A program made the translations under genes and the position numbers. Below the pieces are notes generated by a model. That model worked only from the letters and a program-made list of their open reading frames with translations, did not search any database and had not been told where the DNA came from. A stretch of 40,418 nucleotides of DNA from CAYLRY01 sp964386535. GTDB taxonomy: Bacteria > Chloroflexota > Dehalococcoidia > Dehalococcoidales > UBA3254. Of the stretch, positions 24,723 to 33,690 are shown piece by piece. Positions within the stretch are counted from its first letter, which is position 1; each line of letters begins with the position of its first letter. The stretch spans positions 1 to 40,418 of the forward strand of contig CAYLRY010000026.1 in NCBI GenBank assembly GCA_964386535.1, in the 5' to 3' direction.

Positions 24723-25514
24723 CTAAATCAGCTTATTGTCTTTCAGTTTTACTGCCAGAGCCACGGCAGCTTCTTCGGGGGTAGCTCCCTTGATGATCTC
24801 GCATTTGCCTTCCCGTACCGGCTGGTAGAGTTGCTTGAGTGTGGTTTTCCTCAGCTCAGCGGTCTTAACGCCCAGTTCCTGGGCATTCCAGACCTTCATG
24901 GGTTTCTTCTGCGCCGCCATTATTCCGGCCAGGGCGGCTGTCCTTAGAGTTCCGGCTTCGCTGCTGACAGTGACCAGGGCCGGCAGGGAGACTTCCAGCA
25001 CGTCATAGCCGTCCGGCTGGACGCGCTCTACCTTGAGCTTGGCGCCGGAGGCTTCGATCTTACCCGCCAGCGTGATACTGGGCAGTCCCAGTATCTCGGC
25101 GATGCCCGAGCCTGTCTGCCCGGCATCAGTATCAGCGGCTTCACGGCCGCACAGGACCAGATCAAAAGCCCCCATTTTCTTGATGGCAGCCGCCAGCACC
25201 GTGGCTGAAGCATGGCTGTCCAGGTCTTCAAAGGTGTCATCTTCAAGTACCACCAGGTCGTCAGCGCCGGTAGCCAGTGACTTCCTGACAATAGGCCTGG
25301 GCAGAGCCTTACCCATGGTCAGGACGGTAATGGTGCTGCCTTTGTTGGCGTCTTTCAGCTTTAAGGCCGCCTCCAGGGCGTTCTCATCAAAGGGATTCAG
25401 TACCGGGGGATTACCCTTCATGGGTAAAACCTTTTTAGCCTCCGGGTCTACTTTGAACATGGAGGCCGGGGCTTCGGGGTCCAGCACGATCTTCATACAA
25501 ACTATAATTTTCAT
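24723..25514 (-). CDS. etfB: Electron transfer flavoprotein subunit beta (EtfB/FixA)
   Basis: A 263-residue EtfB: N-terminus MKIIVCMKIVLDPEAPASMF, NPFDENALEAALKLKD, GADDLVVLEDD, and the AMP/FAD-binding CGREAADTDAGQTGSGIAE motif, ending in the usual LEVSLPALVTVS and the basic recognition loop. EtfB works with EtfA to carry electrons from acyl-CoA or similar dehydrogenases. No etfA is adjacent, which is unusual. It lies downstream of the ferritin-like and aldehyde dehydrogenase genes on the minus strand. AAGGCGG precedes the ATG. It might accept electrons from the nearby FAD oxidases; that is inference. Confidence 0.9.
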   Translation of the reverse strand: MKIIVCMKIVLDPEAPASMFKVDPEAKKVLPMKGNPPVLNPFDENALEAALKLKDANKGSTITVLTMGKALPRPIVRKSLATGADDLVVLEDDTFEDLDSHASATVLAAAIKKMGAFDLVLCGREAADTDAGQTGSGIAEILGLPSITLAGKIEASGAKLKVERVQPDGYDVLEVSLPALVTVSSEAGTLRTAALAGIMAAQKKPMKVWNAQELGVKTAELRKTTLKQLYQPVREGKCEIIKGATPEEAAVALAVKLKDNKLI

Positions 25515-25644
25515 GGTCCATCCGCCTTTCGTCAGTCTAATACCCGGCTGCCATTACTTTTGCCAGGTTACGAAAATGCCTGTAATCGATTAATTCACTC
25601 TTACCTTTATCCTCTTTGAAGGGAGGCGAGGGTGAAGAGTGCCG

Positions 25645-26070
25645 CTAAAGCGAGCTAAGTTTGGTCAGACGGGCTTTCCGTTTTTTTGCTATAAGGGAGA
25701 ATGCCTGTGGAACGTCCGCCATCAGCCCGTGAGATTGCTCGGCAGCTTCGGTATAAAACTTAATAATCTTTTCCTCTACCGCCAGGGCCTGCTTTAATGC
25801 CCCAGCGCGATCTGCACTTTTAAGTCCGGTATCAATAGAATAATTATCAATGTCCAGATTAAAGGCATAACAGCCTTCTATGGCATCAGTAATAACGCCA
25901 AAGTATGCCCGTTCGATCTGCGCTATATTTTTCTTGTTTTCCTTGGCCAGAGCCAGGAAGGTCTCAGCGTCAGCGCTGAACTGCTTGGCCATGGATTCAT
26001 ACAGGGCGGCTGAATCGTTTTCCAGTTTTTTTGCCAGGGTTATTCCCTCGGAACAGGTGTGTATGATCAT
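25645..26070 (-). CDS. Ferritin-like (rubrerythrin-type) small protein
   Basis: The 141-residue helical protein has the pattern of small ferritin-like four-helix proteins: LAKKLENDSAALYESMAKQF, AETFLALAKENKKNIAQIER and, later, ALAVEEKIIKFYTEAAEQS. Glu residues placed for a di-iron site occur in helices 1 and 4 (LENDSAALYE, VEEKIIKFYTE). No rubredoxin knuckle is present. It is a minus-strand gene 130 bases upstream of etfB and may serve oxidative-stress protection or iron handling. Start ATG at 26068-26070, with GAGAGG about 13 bases before. Confidence 0.7.
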   Translation of the reverse strand: MIIHTCSEGITLAKKLENDSAALYESMAKQFSADAETFLALAKENKKNIAQIERAYFGVITDAIEGCYAFNLDIDNYSIDTGLKSADRAGALKQALAVEEKIIKFYTEAAEQSHGLMADVPQAFSLIAKKRKARLTKLSSL

Positions 26071-26101
26071 TTAACCTAACCTCTCTTGGTATTTAAATCC
26101 T

Positions 26102-26135
26102 CCTCAGTCTCCCTCCTTTAGGAGGGAGACTGAGG
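26102..26135. terminator. Strong hairpin after the aldehyde dehydrogenase gene
   Basis: Arms cctcagtctccctcc (26102-26116) and its complement (26121-26135) make a perfect 15-bp stem with a TTTA loop. It lies 44 bases downstream of the stop of the minus-strand dehydrogenase gene and before the ferritin-like gene. The T run on the plus strand (26146-26152) is more than ten bases away, so termination may be partial. Confidence 0.55.
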
Positions 26136-26179
26136 CTAAAGACCCTTTTTTTACTCTGGTAAAGGGGTTACAAAATGAA

Positions 26180-27667
26180 TTAGAACCAGCGCTGTATTAC
26201 AACCTTGCTCTCGGTGAAGAAGCGAATGGCTTCCTTGCCCTGGGTATGCAGCACGCCGAAGAAGGAGTCTTTCATGCCGCTGAAGGGGAAGAAGGCTACA
26301 GGGGCAGTGATGCCTACGTTGATGCCTACGTTGCCACTGGTGATGTTATACTGGAACTCGCGGGCAGCTTTACCGTTGGTAGTGAAGATGGAGTGGCCGT
26401 TGCCGAAAGGATTGGCATTGGCGATGGTAATGGCTTCATTCAGATCCTTAACTCTCATAATGCTCATAACGGGTCCGAAGATCTCTTCGTTGGCAACCCG
26501 CATTTCCGGGGCCACATTCTCGAAAACAGTAGGGCCGATGAAGCAGGTATCAGGAAAGCCGCCGGCGACAGTGAATTTCCGGCCGTCAACCAGTATTTTA
26601 GCGCCCTCTTTGAGTCCAATATCAATATATTTGAGGACCTTTTCCTTCTTCTCTTTATCACGTATGGGGCCCATCTGCACTGACTCATCCAGGCCGTAGC
26701 CGATCTTGATCTTTTGAGTTTGAGCCACTACCTTTTCTACAAAGCTCTTATAAAAAGCATCATCGCCGATGACCACTGCATTGGCGGCAGCCAAACATCT
26801 CTGCCCGGTATTGCCGAAGAAAGAGGTCATCATGGCTGCCACGGTGCGGTCCACGTTGCAGTCCGGCATTATGGTCATATAGTTCTTGGCGCCACACTGG
26901 GCGATAACCCGCTTGCCCGTTTCACCGCATTTCCGGTAAATAACATCTCTGCCTACAGGAGTGGAACCTACGAAAGTCACGCCGGCAATATCTTTATGCT
27001 CCAGCATAGTATTGGTAACAGCTCTGCCTCCGTTGACCACATTCCAAACACCGGGCGGGAAGCCGGCTTCTTCCACCAGCTCAGCCAGTCTCATCTGGCT
27101 CAAAGGCACCTCGCTGGAAGGTTTGATCACCACGGTATTACCCGTGGCTACCGCATAGGGTGCAGACCACAACGGAATCATCCAGGGGAAGTTGAAGGGA
27201 CCGATGATGCCGAAGACGCCCAGCGGAATGGGGATCAGCCATTCGTCAATACCGGAAGAAATATCCTCGGAATAATAGCCCTGCATCAGCGTGGGGATGC
27301 CGCAGGCTACTTCTACGTTTTCAATACCGCGCCGCGTCTCACCGCGCGACTCATCAATACACTTACCATGTTCCTGTGTCTGGATGCGGCTGACTTCCTC
27401 AAAGTTCTCTTCCATCAGCTCTTTCAAGCGGAAAAGCAGCCTGGACCTGGCCAGCGGGGTGGTCCGGCGCCATTCAGGGAAGGCTTCTTTAGCAGCAGAT
27501 ACCGCATCATCAAACTCACTGGGGGTGGAAACGGGGACCTTTGCAATGGTCTTGTAGGTGGCGGGGTTGACCACATCCAGGATTTGCCCCTTGGATTCAA
27601 CCCATTCACCATTGATGTAGTTTTTGACCTGTTTTATACCTTTGATGGGTTCTTCTAGCATTGCCAT
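26180..27667 (-). CDS. mmsA: Methylmalonate-semialdehyde dehydrogenase-type aldehyde dehydrogenase
   Basis: A 495-residue aldehyde dehydrogenase of the CoA-acylating MmsA/IolA class. Catalytic Cys291 is in NTGQRCLA and the active-site Asn159 in PFNFPWMIPLW. The family-specific changes are seen: EHGKCIDESRGETRRGIENV and CGAKNYMTIMPD in place of the LELGGKSP of ordinary aldehyde dehydrogenases, so the general base Glu is missing as expected. Known reaction: methylmalonate semialdehyde or malonate semialdehyde plus CoA and NAD+ to propionyl-CoA or acetyl-CoA. AAGGAG lies nine bases before the ATG. The divergent Lrp/AsnC gene next to it is a likely regulator. Confidence 0.85.
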   Translation of the reverse strand: MAMLEEPIKGIKQVKNYINGEWVESKGQILDVVNPATYKTIAKVPVSTPSEFDDAVSAAKEAFPEWRRTTPLARSRLLFRLKELMEENFEEVSRIQTQEHGKCIDESRGETRRGIENVEVACGIPTLMQGYYSEDISSGIDEWLIPIPLGVFGIIGPFNFPWMIPLWSAPYAVATGNTVVIKPSSEVPLSQMRLAELVEEAGFPPGVWNVVNGGRAVTNTMLEHKDIAGVTFVGSTPVGRDVIYRKCGETGKRVIAQCGAKNYMTIMPDCNVDRTVAAMMTSFFGNTGQRCLAAANAVVIGDDAFYKSFVEKVVAQTQKIKIGYGLDESVQMGPIRDKEKKEKVLKYIDIGLKEGAKILVDGRKFTVAGGFPDTCFIGPTVFENVAPEMRVANEEIFGPVMSIMRVKDLNEAITIANANPFGNGHSIFTTNGKAAREFQYNITSGNVGINVGITAPVAFFPFSGMKDSFFGVLHTQGKEAIRFFTESKVVIQRWF

Positions 27668-27918
27668 TTTGTATTACTCCTTAAAGTTATTCACTGTTTA
27701 TTTTTTAACTGAACCGGCCTTATATTACCGTTCTGCTGGGTTCCGGGCCGGGTAAAGGTGTTTGATTTAGATTTGATAAACCTACTGGCTTGATATAGAA
27801 TTAATTGTAAAAATAGGGCAGTCATTTGACCAAAATATTCGAATTACCGCCATTATAGCATAAAGAACGGAAATGTCAAATAGACCGCCTTACTTGAATT
27901 GGACGGGAGAGCAGATCA

Positions 27919-28866
27919 GTGGATGTACTGGATCAGAAGCTTTTAGGTGAGTTGCAGGTCCGCGGTTTTCAAAAAAGTGAAAAACTGGCGGCCAGTTTTG
28001 ACATAGGCGGACGCACCATCCGCCGGCGTATTGGGGCCATGAAGAGCAAGGGCATTATCAAGGTGATTGCCGTACCCAATCCGGTGCTGCTAGGGTACAA
28101 AGCCTGGGCCAAGATAGGGGTTAAGGTCTTATCAACAGCTTCTGCCCAGATCGCCCGCCAACTGGTGGAGCATCCCTCTATCTATTTTGTGGCCTCCAGC
28201 TTCGGGAAATTTGACTTTATTATAGCCGTTTATTTCGATACGCTGGATAAGCTGACCCGCTTCGTTGATACAGAACTTAACCGTATTCCCGGTATCCAGA
28301 GTACTGAGACTATGATTCTGATATCTCCACGCAAATATTACAACTTCTCCTGGCCGGAACCAAAGGAAGAGAGGGAAATTCGCTGCGAGCACTGCAACAG
28401 CCTGCTTCCCACCCATGAAGTGGATGCCATTGACCGTCAAATAGTGAGTATACTCACGCAGGACGGCGTCACTCCTCCCGCCATCCCGCTATTAAAGTCC
28501 CGGTTAAACATGGCCGAAGGTACTCTTAGAAAACATATTAAAGACATGCTGGAACATGAAGTCTTTAAAATAGAGGTAGCCCCCAATCCTGCCATTCTGG
28601 AATATGAGGTCTGGGCTACCATCGGGGTGGTGGTTACCGGGCACTCAGCTCATGAGGTGATAGACACCATTATTAAAAATCAGGATGTTTATCTGGCCGC
28701 CACTTCGATCGGCCGTTTCAATATTGTCATCTCTGCCAGATACCACAACATCGAACTTTTTACCCGCTTTGTAAATGAAGAACTTACCAAAATACCTGGA
28801 ATCAACTACGTGGAATCCTTCCTGCATACGCGTCCTTTGAAGTATCACAACGTAAATTGGTCATAA
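27919..28866 (+). CDS. Lrp/AsnC regulator with two complete modules
   Basis: A 315-residue protein, twice the size of ordinary Lrp/AsnC regulators. Module 1 has a winged helix-turn-helix (LAASFDIGGRTIRRRIGAMK, residues 24-43) and a ligand-binding RAM domain (YKAWAKIGVKV ... TRFVDTELNRIPGI). A linker with CEHC (about 155-158) follows. Module 2 repeats the pair: LKSRLNMAEGTLRKHIKDML and VWATIGVVVTG ... TRFVNEELTKIPGINYVES. The second recognition helix is less canonical. A GTG start with GGGAG upstream. It is divergent from the mmsA-like gene and convergent with the FAD oxidase cluster, so it could control either; a ligand such as an amino acid or acyl-CoA is possible. Confidence 0.85.
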   Translation: MDVLDQKLLGELQVRGFQKSEKLAASFDIGGRTIRRRIGAMKSKGIIKVIAVPNPVLLGYKAWAKIGVKVLSTASAQIARQLVEHPSIYFVASSFGKFDFIIAVYFDTLDKLTRFVDTELNRIPGIQSTETMILISPRKYYNFSWPEPKEEREIRCEHCNSLLPTHEVDAIDRQIVSILTQDGVTPPAIPLLKSRLNMAEGTLRKHIKDMLEHEVFKIEVAPNPAILEYEVWATIGVVVTGHSAHEVIDTIIKNQDVYLAATSIGRFNIVISARYHNIELFTRFVNEELTKIPGINYVESFLHTRPLKYHNVNWS

Positions 28867-28896
28867 AAAACAGGCCCCGCGGGACCTGTTTTTTAT
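28863..28896. terminator. Bidirectional intrinsic terminator
   Basis: An A6 run, CAGG, a GC core with one mismatch, CCTG and T6 form a stem that overlaps the end of the Lrp/AsnC gene. With T6 on one strand and A6 on the other it can end transcription from both the regulator and the convergent FAD oxidase gene. Confidence 0.85.
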
Positions 28897-28908
28897 AAGT
28901 GTTATTTT

Positions 28909-30555
28909 CTAAAGCGTCTGGTAATACTCGTCTCCCAGATAGTTAGGATCAAAGACCTCTCTGATGCGCTGTTGATAGCGGAAGACCTGGGCTTGTTTGG
29001 ATGACCCCAGCATCCGGTCGCGGACTTCTTTGGGCACAGCCCGGCCGTCGGAGCCCCTCGAGGCTGCGTTGGTCCTTTCCATACCAGAGCCCCATTTTCT
29101 CTGTACGCCGTACTTGGATGTGGCTTCAAAAAACTCAAAAGTGCCTTCGGTGGAATCTTTATCGTAAGGATCGAAGCAGGTGAAGTTCTCCCAGACCGTG
29201 GTGGCCCCACCGCCGATAGTGGCAATGCCTCCCATCATGCAGTCGCCACCGGCCTGCACGATCTGGCCTTTCTTCTCCCATTCCAGTTTTAAGGCGGCAG
29301 CTTCTTCTACGTATTTAATGCCGTAATCCGGCGGTCCGGCCAGCCCGTTGCAGCCGTCATAGCCTCCGGCAAAGACCAGGTTCAGATTCTTATGTCCCAG
29401 CCGCAGCAGGTAGAGCAGCGACCAGTCGTGCAGGACAGGATCCAGCATAGCCGTTACCTTATAGCCACCGGTTTTGGCCAGGATGGCGTCCAGGGCTTTA
29501 TCCTGCCATTCAATATCCCGCGGGGTCAGGCCGGCCAGCACAATCTGGAAATCGCGCATCATCTCGGCTGTGACTTTCTGCACCTCCGGGTCCTGCATCC
29601 ACTTTTCCACATCATTTAGTTTGCCCTCCGGATCAGTCAGGATTTTAATCATGGCAAACTTCAAATTACGGCCGAACATGTTAAATTGCCGGTGAGCAAT
29701 ATAGCCGATGCCGGCGTCCCAGATCTCATGGCAGGTGTCTGCAAAGGACTGCCAGGAGGGGAAAGCCAGGGTATAAGACTTGAAATTATCCGGCAGATCC
29801 GCCTGATAGGCCGGTACAGTCCCTTTTACCGGCAGGGTAGTAGGCCCCGGCCAGGGATAAAGCTTGAGGGCGCATTTGGTAAAGACGCCCATGGCCCCTT
29901 TTGCTCCATAAGCCCCGCGCACGATAGCTCTGGCGCCTGGTCCCGGACCTTCACCATAGAACCAGCCGTCACCGGAACCCAGCGCACCGGTCCGCAGGAT
30001 CTCACCGTCCGGCATCACCCATTCCAGCCCCAGCAAATTCTCCACGCCTACGCCCATAAAAATGGCGTCCGGGCCCATACCGGAGTAAGAAGTGGCGCTG
30101 GCCAGTAGGGAGCATGAGCAGCCCGGCCCCTGTATATGGGTATTCAGTCCCACTCTCATGGCTTCAGCCTGGAGGGTGGCGCCGATAACATGCGGTTCAA
30201 TTACCGCATACATGTTCTTTTTATCGATCATCAGCACCCTGTCCATGCGCCGCATATCAAGCTGGATAGTGCCTTCATATGAGGGATAGCCCATGGCTGA
30301 CCAGAAGGTGCTGGACGACTTCAGCTTGAGCTTGTATTTATTACATAGCTTGACAATAGCCTGGACTTCCTCCGTACAACCGGGCAGCAGTACCGCCTCG
30401 CCCCTGGGTGTGTACACATGATAAAAAGGCCCCATATGCAGCGAGGTCTGGGCCAGCGAATAGGTGTACGAGTCCAGTATGGCCGGATCATCCGAAATAT
30501 TCTCCCGGCCTACAATGCTTTCAAATTCAGCGTACACTTCTCGGGATAAAGTCAT
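28909..30555 (-). CDS. FAD-linked oxidase, 4-cresol dehydrogenase / VAO-like
   Basis: A 548-residue flavoprotein with a PCMH-type FAD-binding domain and a C-terminal cap. FAD-domain features: VLLPGCTEEVQAIVKLCNKY, YAVIEPHVIGATLQAEAMRV, the Gly-rich turn GMGPDAIFMGVGVENLLGLE, and GAYGAKGAMGVFTKCALKLYP. The N-terminal helix MTLSREVYAEFESIVG and the cysteine pair GPGCSCS are seen. Relatives oxidise phenols, hydroxy acids or glycolate and pass electrons to cytochrome, Fe-S partner or ETF. AAGGAG lies before the ATG. Last gene of the cluster starting at 34368. Confidence 0.85.
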   Translation of the reverse strand: MTLSREVYAEFESIVGRENISDDPAILDSYTYSLAQTSLHMGPFYHVYTPRGEAVLLPGCTEEVQAIVKLCNKYKLKLKSSSTFWSAMGYPSYEGTIQLDMRRMDRVLMIDKKNMYAVIEPHVIGATLQAEAMRVGLNTHIQGPGCSCSLLASATSYSGMGPDAIFMGVGVENLLGLEWVMPDGEILRTGALGSGDGWFYGEGPGPGARAIVRGAYGAKGAMGVFTKCALKLYPWPGPTTLPVKGTVPAYQADLPDNFKSYTLAFPSWQSFADTCHEIWDAGIGYIAHRQFNMFGRNLKFAMIKILTDPEGKLNDVEKWMQDPEVQKVTAEMMRDFQIVLAGLTPRDIEWQDKALDAILAKTGGYKVTAMLDPVLHDWSLLYLLRLGHKNLNLVFAGGYDGCNGLAGPPDYGIKYVEEAAALKLEWEKKGQIVQAGGDCMMGGIATIGGGATTVWENFTCFDPYDKDSTEGTFEFFEATSKYGVQRKWGSGMERTNAASRGSDGRAVPKEVRDRMLGSSKQAQVFRYQQRIREVFDPNYLGDEYYQTL

Positions 30556-30571
30556 TTCTTTTCTCCTTTTT

Positions 30572-30730
30572 CGAGTTGCCAGTATCCAGTTTCGAGTTTC
30601 CAGTTTCGAGTGAAGGAAAAAGGTAAACCTGATAATATCATATTTTCCCTGCTACTCCAAACTACCGACTCTAAATTTTTCACCTTTTATTTATATTTTT
30701 GATTTTTGAGATCTGATTTTTGATCTTATA
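30572..30730. repeat. Short direct repeats and AT-rich tract in the operon gap
   Basis: The 12-base word tccagtttcgag occurs twice, at 30585-30596 and 30599-30610, with a related copy before it. An AT-rich tract with TTTTTGA-like words follows (about 30673-30726). The gap between 32009 and 32196 has a comparable makeup in the opposite orientation. Confidence 0.5.
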
Positions 30731-30736
30731 TTAACT

Positions 30737-32008
30737 CTACAGGGCTTTCTCCACTAATTCGACGATATCCATTATCTGTAAATTATCCCCCGCAGTGCTG
30801 ATGGAATCCATGAAATTCCTTTCGCACCAGGGACAGGCTGAAACAATTGCATCCGCGCCCGTGGTTTTAGCCTCTGTGATCCTTTCAGCGGCTGTCCAGT
30901 TAGAAAATTCCGGATAAGCTTCTCTTACCCCTCCCCCGGCGCCGCAGCACCAGGCATACTCCCGGATCCTTTCCATCTCTACCAGCTTGATACCGGGGAT
31001 GCTTTTTAAAATATTGCGGGGCGGCTCATATATGCCTTTGGCCCCATTATACCTGGGCCTGGGAGGCTCATAGACCACGATCTGTCCATATATTTTTTTC
31101 TCCTGGCCGTTCCAGGGGATATATGGTTCGCCCTGCCTGCCCAGGTGGCAGGGATCATGATAGGTCACGGTAAGGGGCACTTTTTTGCTGAACTTGAGTT
31201 TTCCATCATTGACCAGGCGCTCCAGGTACTCCACAGTATGTAGTACCTCCACCTGAGGACCCACTTCAGGATAAAGCCGCTTGAAAGCCCAGTAGCAGTC
31301 GGCACAGGAAGTGACCACAGTCCTGACCCCGGCTATTTGCCAGGCAGTCAGATTTTTTTTCGCACAATCTGTAAACTCCTTCCGGTAACCCATCTGGTAA
31401 GCCCGGCTACCGCAGCAGTACTCCTCCATACCCATGATTCCTATATCTACACCGGCTTTCTTCAGGAGGCTGACCGCTGTACGGGCAGTTTTTTGAAGGT
31501 CTTTATCATAGCTATAGCGGCATCCGGCAAAGAACAGAACTTCCGCCTTCTCCCTTGAAAGGTCTTTAACGTCCAACCCCTCGGCCCAGCGGCCGCGCTC
31601 AGCGGCAGCGCCCAGCAGCATATTGTTTTCCCGCGCCAGATGTTTGATCAGCGCCTCATGCTGGGGCAGGGTCTGGCCGTCCTGTACCAGCCTGGCCTTA
31701 AATTCCAGAGCAAATTGCAGCGGTTCCAGGTTGTAGCGGCAGACTTTGCAACTCACGTCACAGGAGCCGCAGGTCTGGCACTTATAAACCACATCCCTGA
31801 CCGGGGCAGAATAGCTGCTCTTCCCGGTGATCAGGGATAAAGCTACGGCGTAACGGCCGCGCGCCGAATAGCTTTGAAAATTGCTGAATCCAATGCTGGG
31901 ACAACCTTTGGAGAACCTCCAGCTTTTAATCTGGTCGAAGGGAATGAATTTACAGTATGAACAAACGCTGCATCTTTCCATGTCAGCCCTATAATCTTCA
32001 AGCGGCAT
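30737..32008 (-). CDS. CCG-domain iron-sulfur oxidoreductase (LutA/GlpC/HdrB-like)
   Basis: A 423-residue protein with two Fe-S binding regions. The N-terminus has CSVCSYCKFIP ... CP and CQTCGSCDVSCKVC, which could hold two [4Fe-4S] clusters. Two CCG domains follow: one with AGCRYSYDK, EEYCCGSRAYQMG and SCADCYW; the other with YHDPCHLGR, YAWCCGAGGG and CPWCERNF. CCG domains bind non-cubane or cubane Fe-S clusters and transfer electrons to quinone or other acceptors. AGGAGG precedes the ATG. Position between two FAD oxidase genes strongly suggests a shared complex analogous to glycolate or lactate oxidase. Confidence 0.88.
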   Translation of the reverse strand: MPLEDYRADMERCSVCSYCKFIPFDQIKSWRFSKGCPSIGFSNFQSYSARGRYAVALSLITGKSSYSAPVRDVVYKCQTCGSCDVSCKVCRYNLEPLQFALEFKARLVQDGQTLPQHEALIKHLARENNMLLGAAAERGRWAEGLDVKDLSREKAEVLFFAGCRYSYDKDLQKTARTAVSLLKKAGVDIGIMGMEEYCCGSRAYQMGYRKEFTDCAKKNLTAWQIAGVRTVVTSCADCYWAFKRLYPEVGPQVEVLHTVEYLERLVNDGKLKFSKKVPLTVTYHDPCHLGRQGEPYIPWNGQEKKIYGQIVVYEPPRPRYNGAKGIYEPPRNILKSIPGIKLVEMERIREYAWCCGAGGGVREAYPEFSNWTAAERITEAKTTGADAIVSACPWCERNFMDSISTAGDNLQIMDIVELVEKAL

Positions 32009-32059
32009 CTTGTATCCTCCTGTAAAGGGAAAATATAATCTCTAAACCCGAAACTCTAA

Positions 32060-32190
32060 ACAAATTCGAAATTAAAAATAAAAAATTCAAAACAAATTTA
32101 AAAATTAAAGCTATTAAAATTTTAAATATCAATAACCCGGGTATCCAGCTCCCAGCGGCGTAACAGGTGGAACTGGAAACTGGAAACTCG
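32060..32190. repeat. AT-rich tract and micro-repeat in the operon gap
   Basis: A-rich words (aattaaaaataaaaaattca-like) at about 32060-32130 are followed by aactggaaactggaaactcg at 32171-32190. That word is the inverse complement of the motif at 30585-30610. Both gaps of the same operon carry the same kind of filler. Confidence 0.5.
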
Positions 32191-32196
32191 TAACTC

Positions 32197-33666
32197 CTAA
32201 AAACACAACTTCCCCGGATTCATTATATGGTTGGGATCAAAGATATCTTTAAGCTTCTTCAGCGTGGCCGTGGTACGGGCATCCCTGTTAAAAGCCATCT
32301 CAGCCCAGGCTCCATAAGGCCGGGAGAAGAAAGCCCCCTGGTTCATCAGCCTGGCGCTGGCCTGGAGATACAGGTCTTTCACCCGGCTTGTCTCAGATGA
32401 ATTCGCAGGATCATAGGGCAGGCTGAACTCGCAATGGCAACTGGAGCCCTGATGCACCGGCTGGATATAAACGCCAGCGTCAGAGGCCGGATAGCCCGCT
32501 TCTTCCATGAGGGCATACATAGTCTTCAGGAACTGCAGGGTTTTATCCAGCGTGGTGATAAAGAAAATATCCTGGCAGGCCCCCTTATAGCCAAGTTTCC
32601 AATAAGGTTCAGGCGATGTCCCTAGCAACTTTTCCAGCAGTTCACCTTCTTTGACTCCCGGTACAGCAGGTAGAAGCTCCAGCCCTAATTGCTGGGCCAT
32701 CTCGTGTATATCCTTCTCCTGGAAGGCAGCCCTTTCCTCCGGCAGTATGCTGCCGCCGGTAATGCCTATAACCACCATCCAGGCCGGTAGTTTGGCGCGC
32801 CTGGCTTTAATTTCATCCGGGTTGTTCCCCAGGACTGAGGCCAGGTCAGCGCCGTTGATTAAAAAGAACTCATCCCCGAAGCGGAATCTCAAGACCTTAT
32901 AGGCCAAGTCCAGCAGGTCTTCCAGCTTTTGGCCGGATACGAAAAACAGGTTATGCACCTGAGGCAGCACCTGGCACTTGATGGAAGCCCAGTTGACGAT
33001 GCCCATGCTTCCCTGGGCGCCGGCCACCAATCTGTAGAAATCAATTTGCTGGGGACCTGAAGGGCTTTGCTGGGCGAATCCCAGGTCCCACTCTTCCTGA
33101 AGGGTGGCGGCGTGGCTGCCGGCATCTCCCGTCATCAGCAGGTTGCCATCTCCGAAAACAACTTCGATGCAGCGCAGAGGGTCCAGGATAGACCACTGGA
33201 AGCGTGGGACTATAGTGGGCTGCCTTTCCAGCAGGCTGGCCACCACTGATTTGTTGGCTCTGGGCAGCAGCGGCGTATGCAGCCTCAAACCAGCCCTGGC
33301 CAGCTCCGGCTGCAACTGACTGAAGGTTACCCCTGCCTCGATCAAAGCCATCCGGTTACGGCGGTCAATGTGAACTATCTTTTTCAGTCCGCTGAGGTCC
33401 ACCACGGCTGCACCGGGAACGCCCGGCACCGTATCCCCGTAAAAATGGGGCGGACCCGAGCTTACCGGCACAAGGGGTGTCCCTGTTTGATTGGCCCAGT
33501 TGATGACGGTCTGCACATCCTGGGGATTTTGGGGCTTTATTAACAGCCGGGGTTTCATTGGGGGAACGAAGCTCTGGTCCCGTGAGTAGTAATCCAGAAT
33601 CCACGGATCCTCAATGATATTCTCCCGGCCCAGTTTAGCGGCCAGTTCCATTTTCGTATCGATCAC
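32197..33666 (-). CDS. FAD-linked oxidase, GlcD/VAO-like
   Basis: A 489-residue flavoprotein of the same superfamily as the gene at 28909 but clearly diverged. FAD domain: RLLIKPQNPQDVQTVINWAN, VPVSSGPPHFYGDTVPG, VVDLSGLKKIVHID, MALIEAGVTFSQLQPEL, and further on GAQGSMGIVNWASIKCQV. The C-terminal cap ends in DPNHIMNPGKLCF, the usual end of the family. The start is GTG at 33664-33666 with AGGAGG six bases before, because the ATG two bases upstream reaches a stop. Two FAD oxidases around one CCG protein suggests two catalytic subunits or an oxidase plus an electron-bifurcating partner; inference. Confidence 0.85.
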   Translation of the reverse strand: MIDTKMELAAKLGRENIIEDPWILDYYSRDQSFVPPMKPRLLIKPQNPQDVQTVINWANQTGTPLVPVSSGPPHFYGDTVPGVPGAAVVDLSGLKKIVHIDRRNRMALIEAGVTFSQLQPELARAGLRLHTPLLPRANKSVVASLLERQPTIVPRFQWSILDPLRCIEVVFGDGNLLMTGDAGSHAATLQEEWDLGFAQQSPSGPQQIDFYRLVAGAQGSMGIVNWASIKCQVLPQVHNLFFVSGQKLEDLLDLAYKVLRFRFGDEFFLINGADLASVLGNNPDEIKARRAKLPAWMVVIGITGGSILPEERAAFQEKDIHEMAQQLGLELLPAVPGVKEGELLEKLLGTSPEPYWKLGYKGACQDIFFITTLDKTLQFLKTMYALMEEAGYPASDAGVYIQPVHQGSSCHCEFSLPYDPANSSETSRVKDLYLQASARLMNQGAFFSRPYGAWAEMAFNRDARTTATLKKLKDIFDPNHIMNPGKLCF

Positions 33667-33690
33667 ATTTATCCTCCTGTTATAAGGAAT

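Noticed and set aside
26714..27658. A 314-codon open frame on the plus strand
   Set aside because: It is exactly antisense to the mmsA-type gene, has no ribosome binding site and no protein-like motif; the minus-strand frame has a full catalytic signature.
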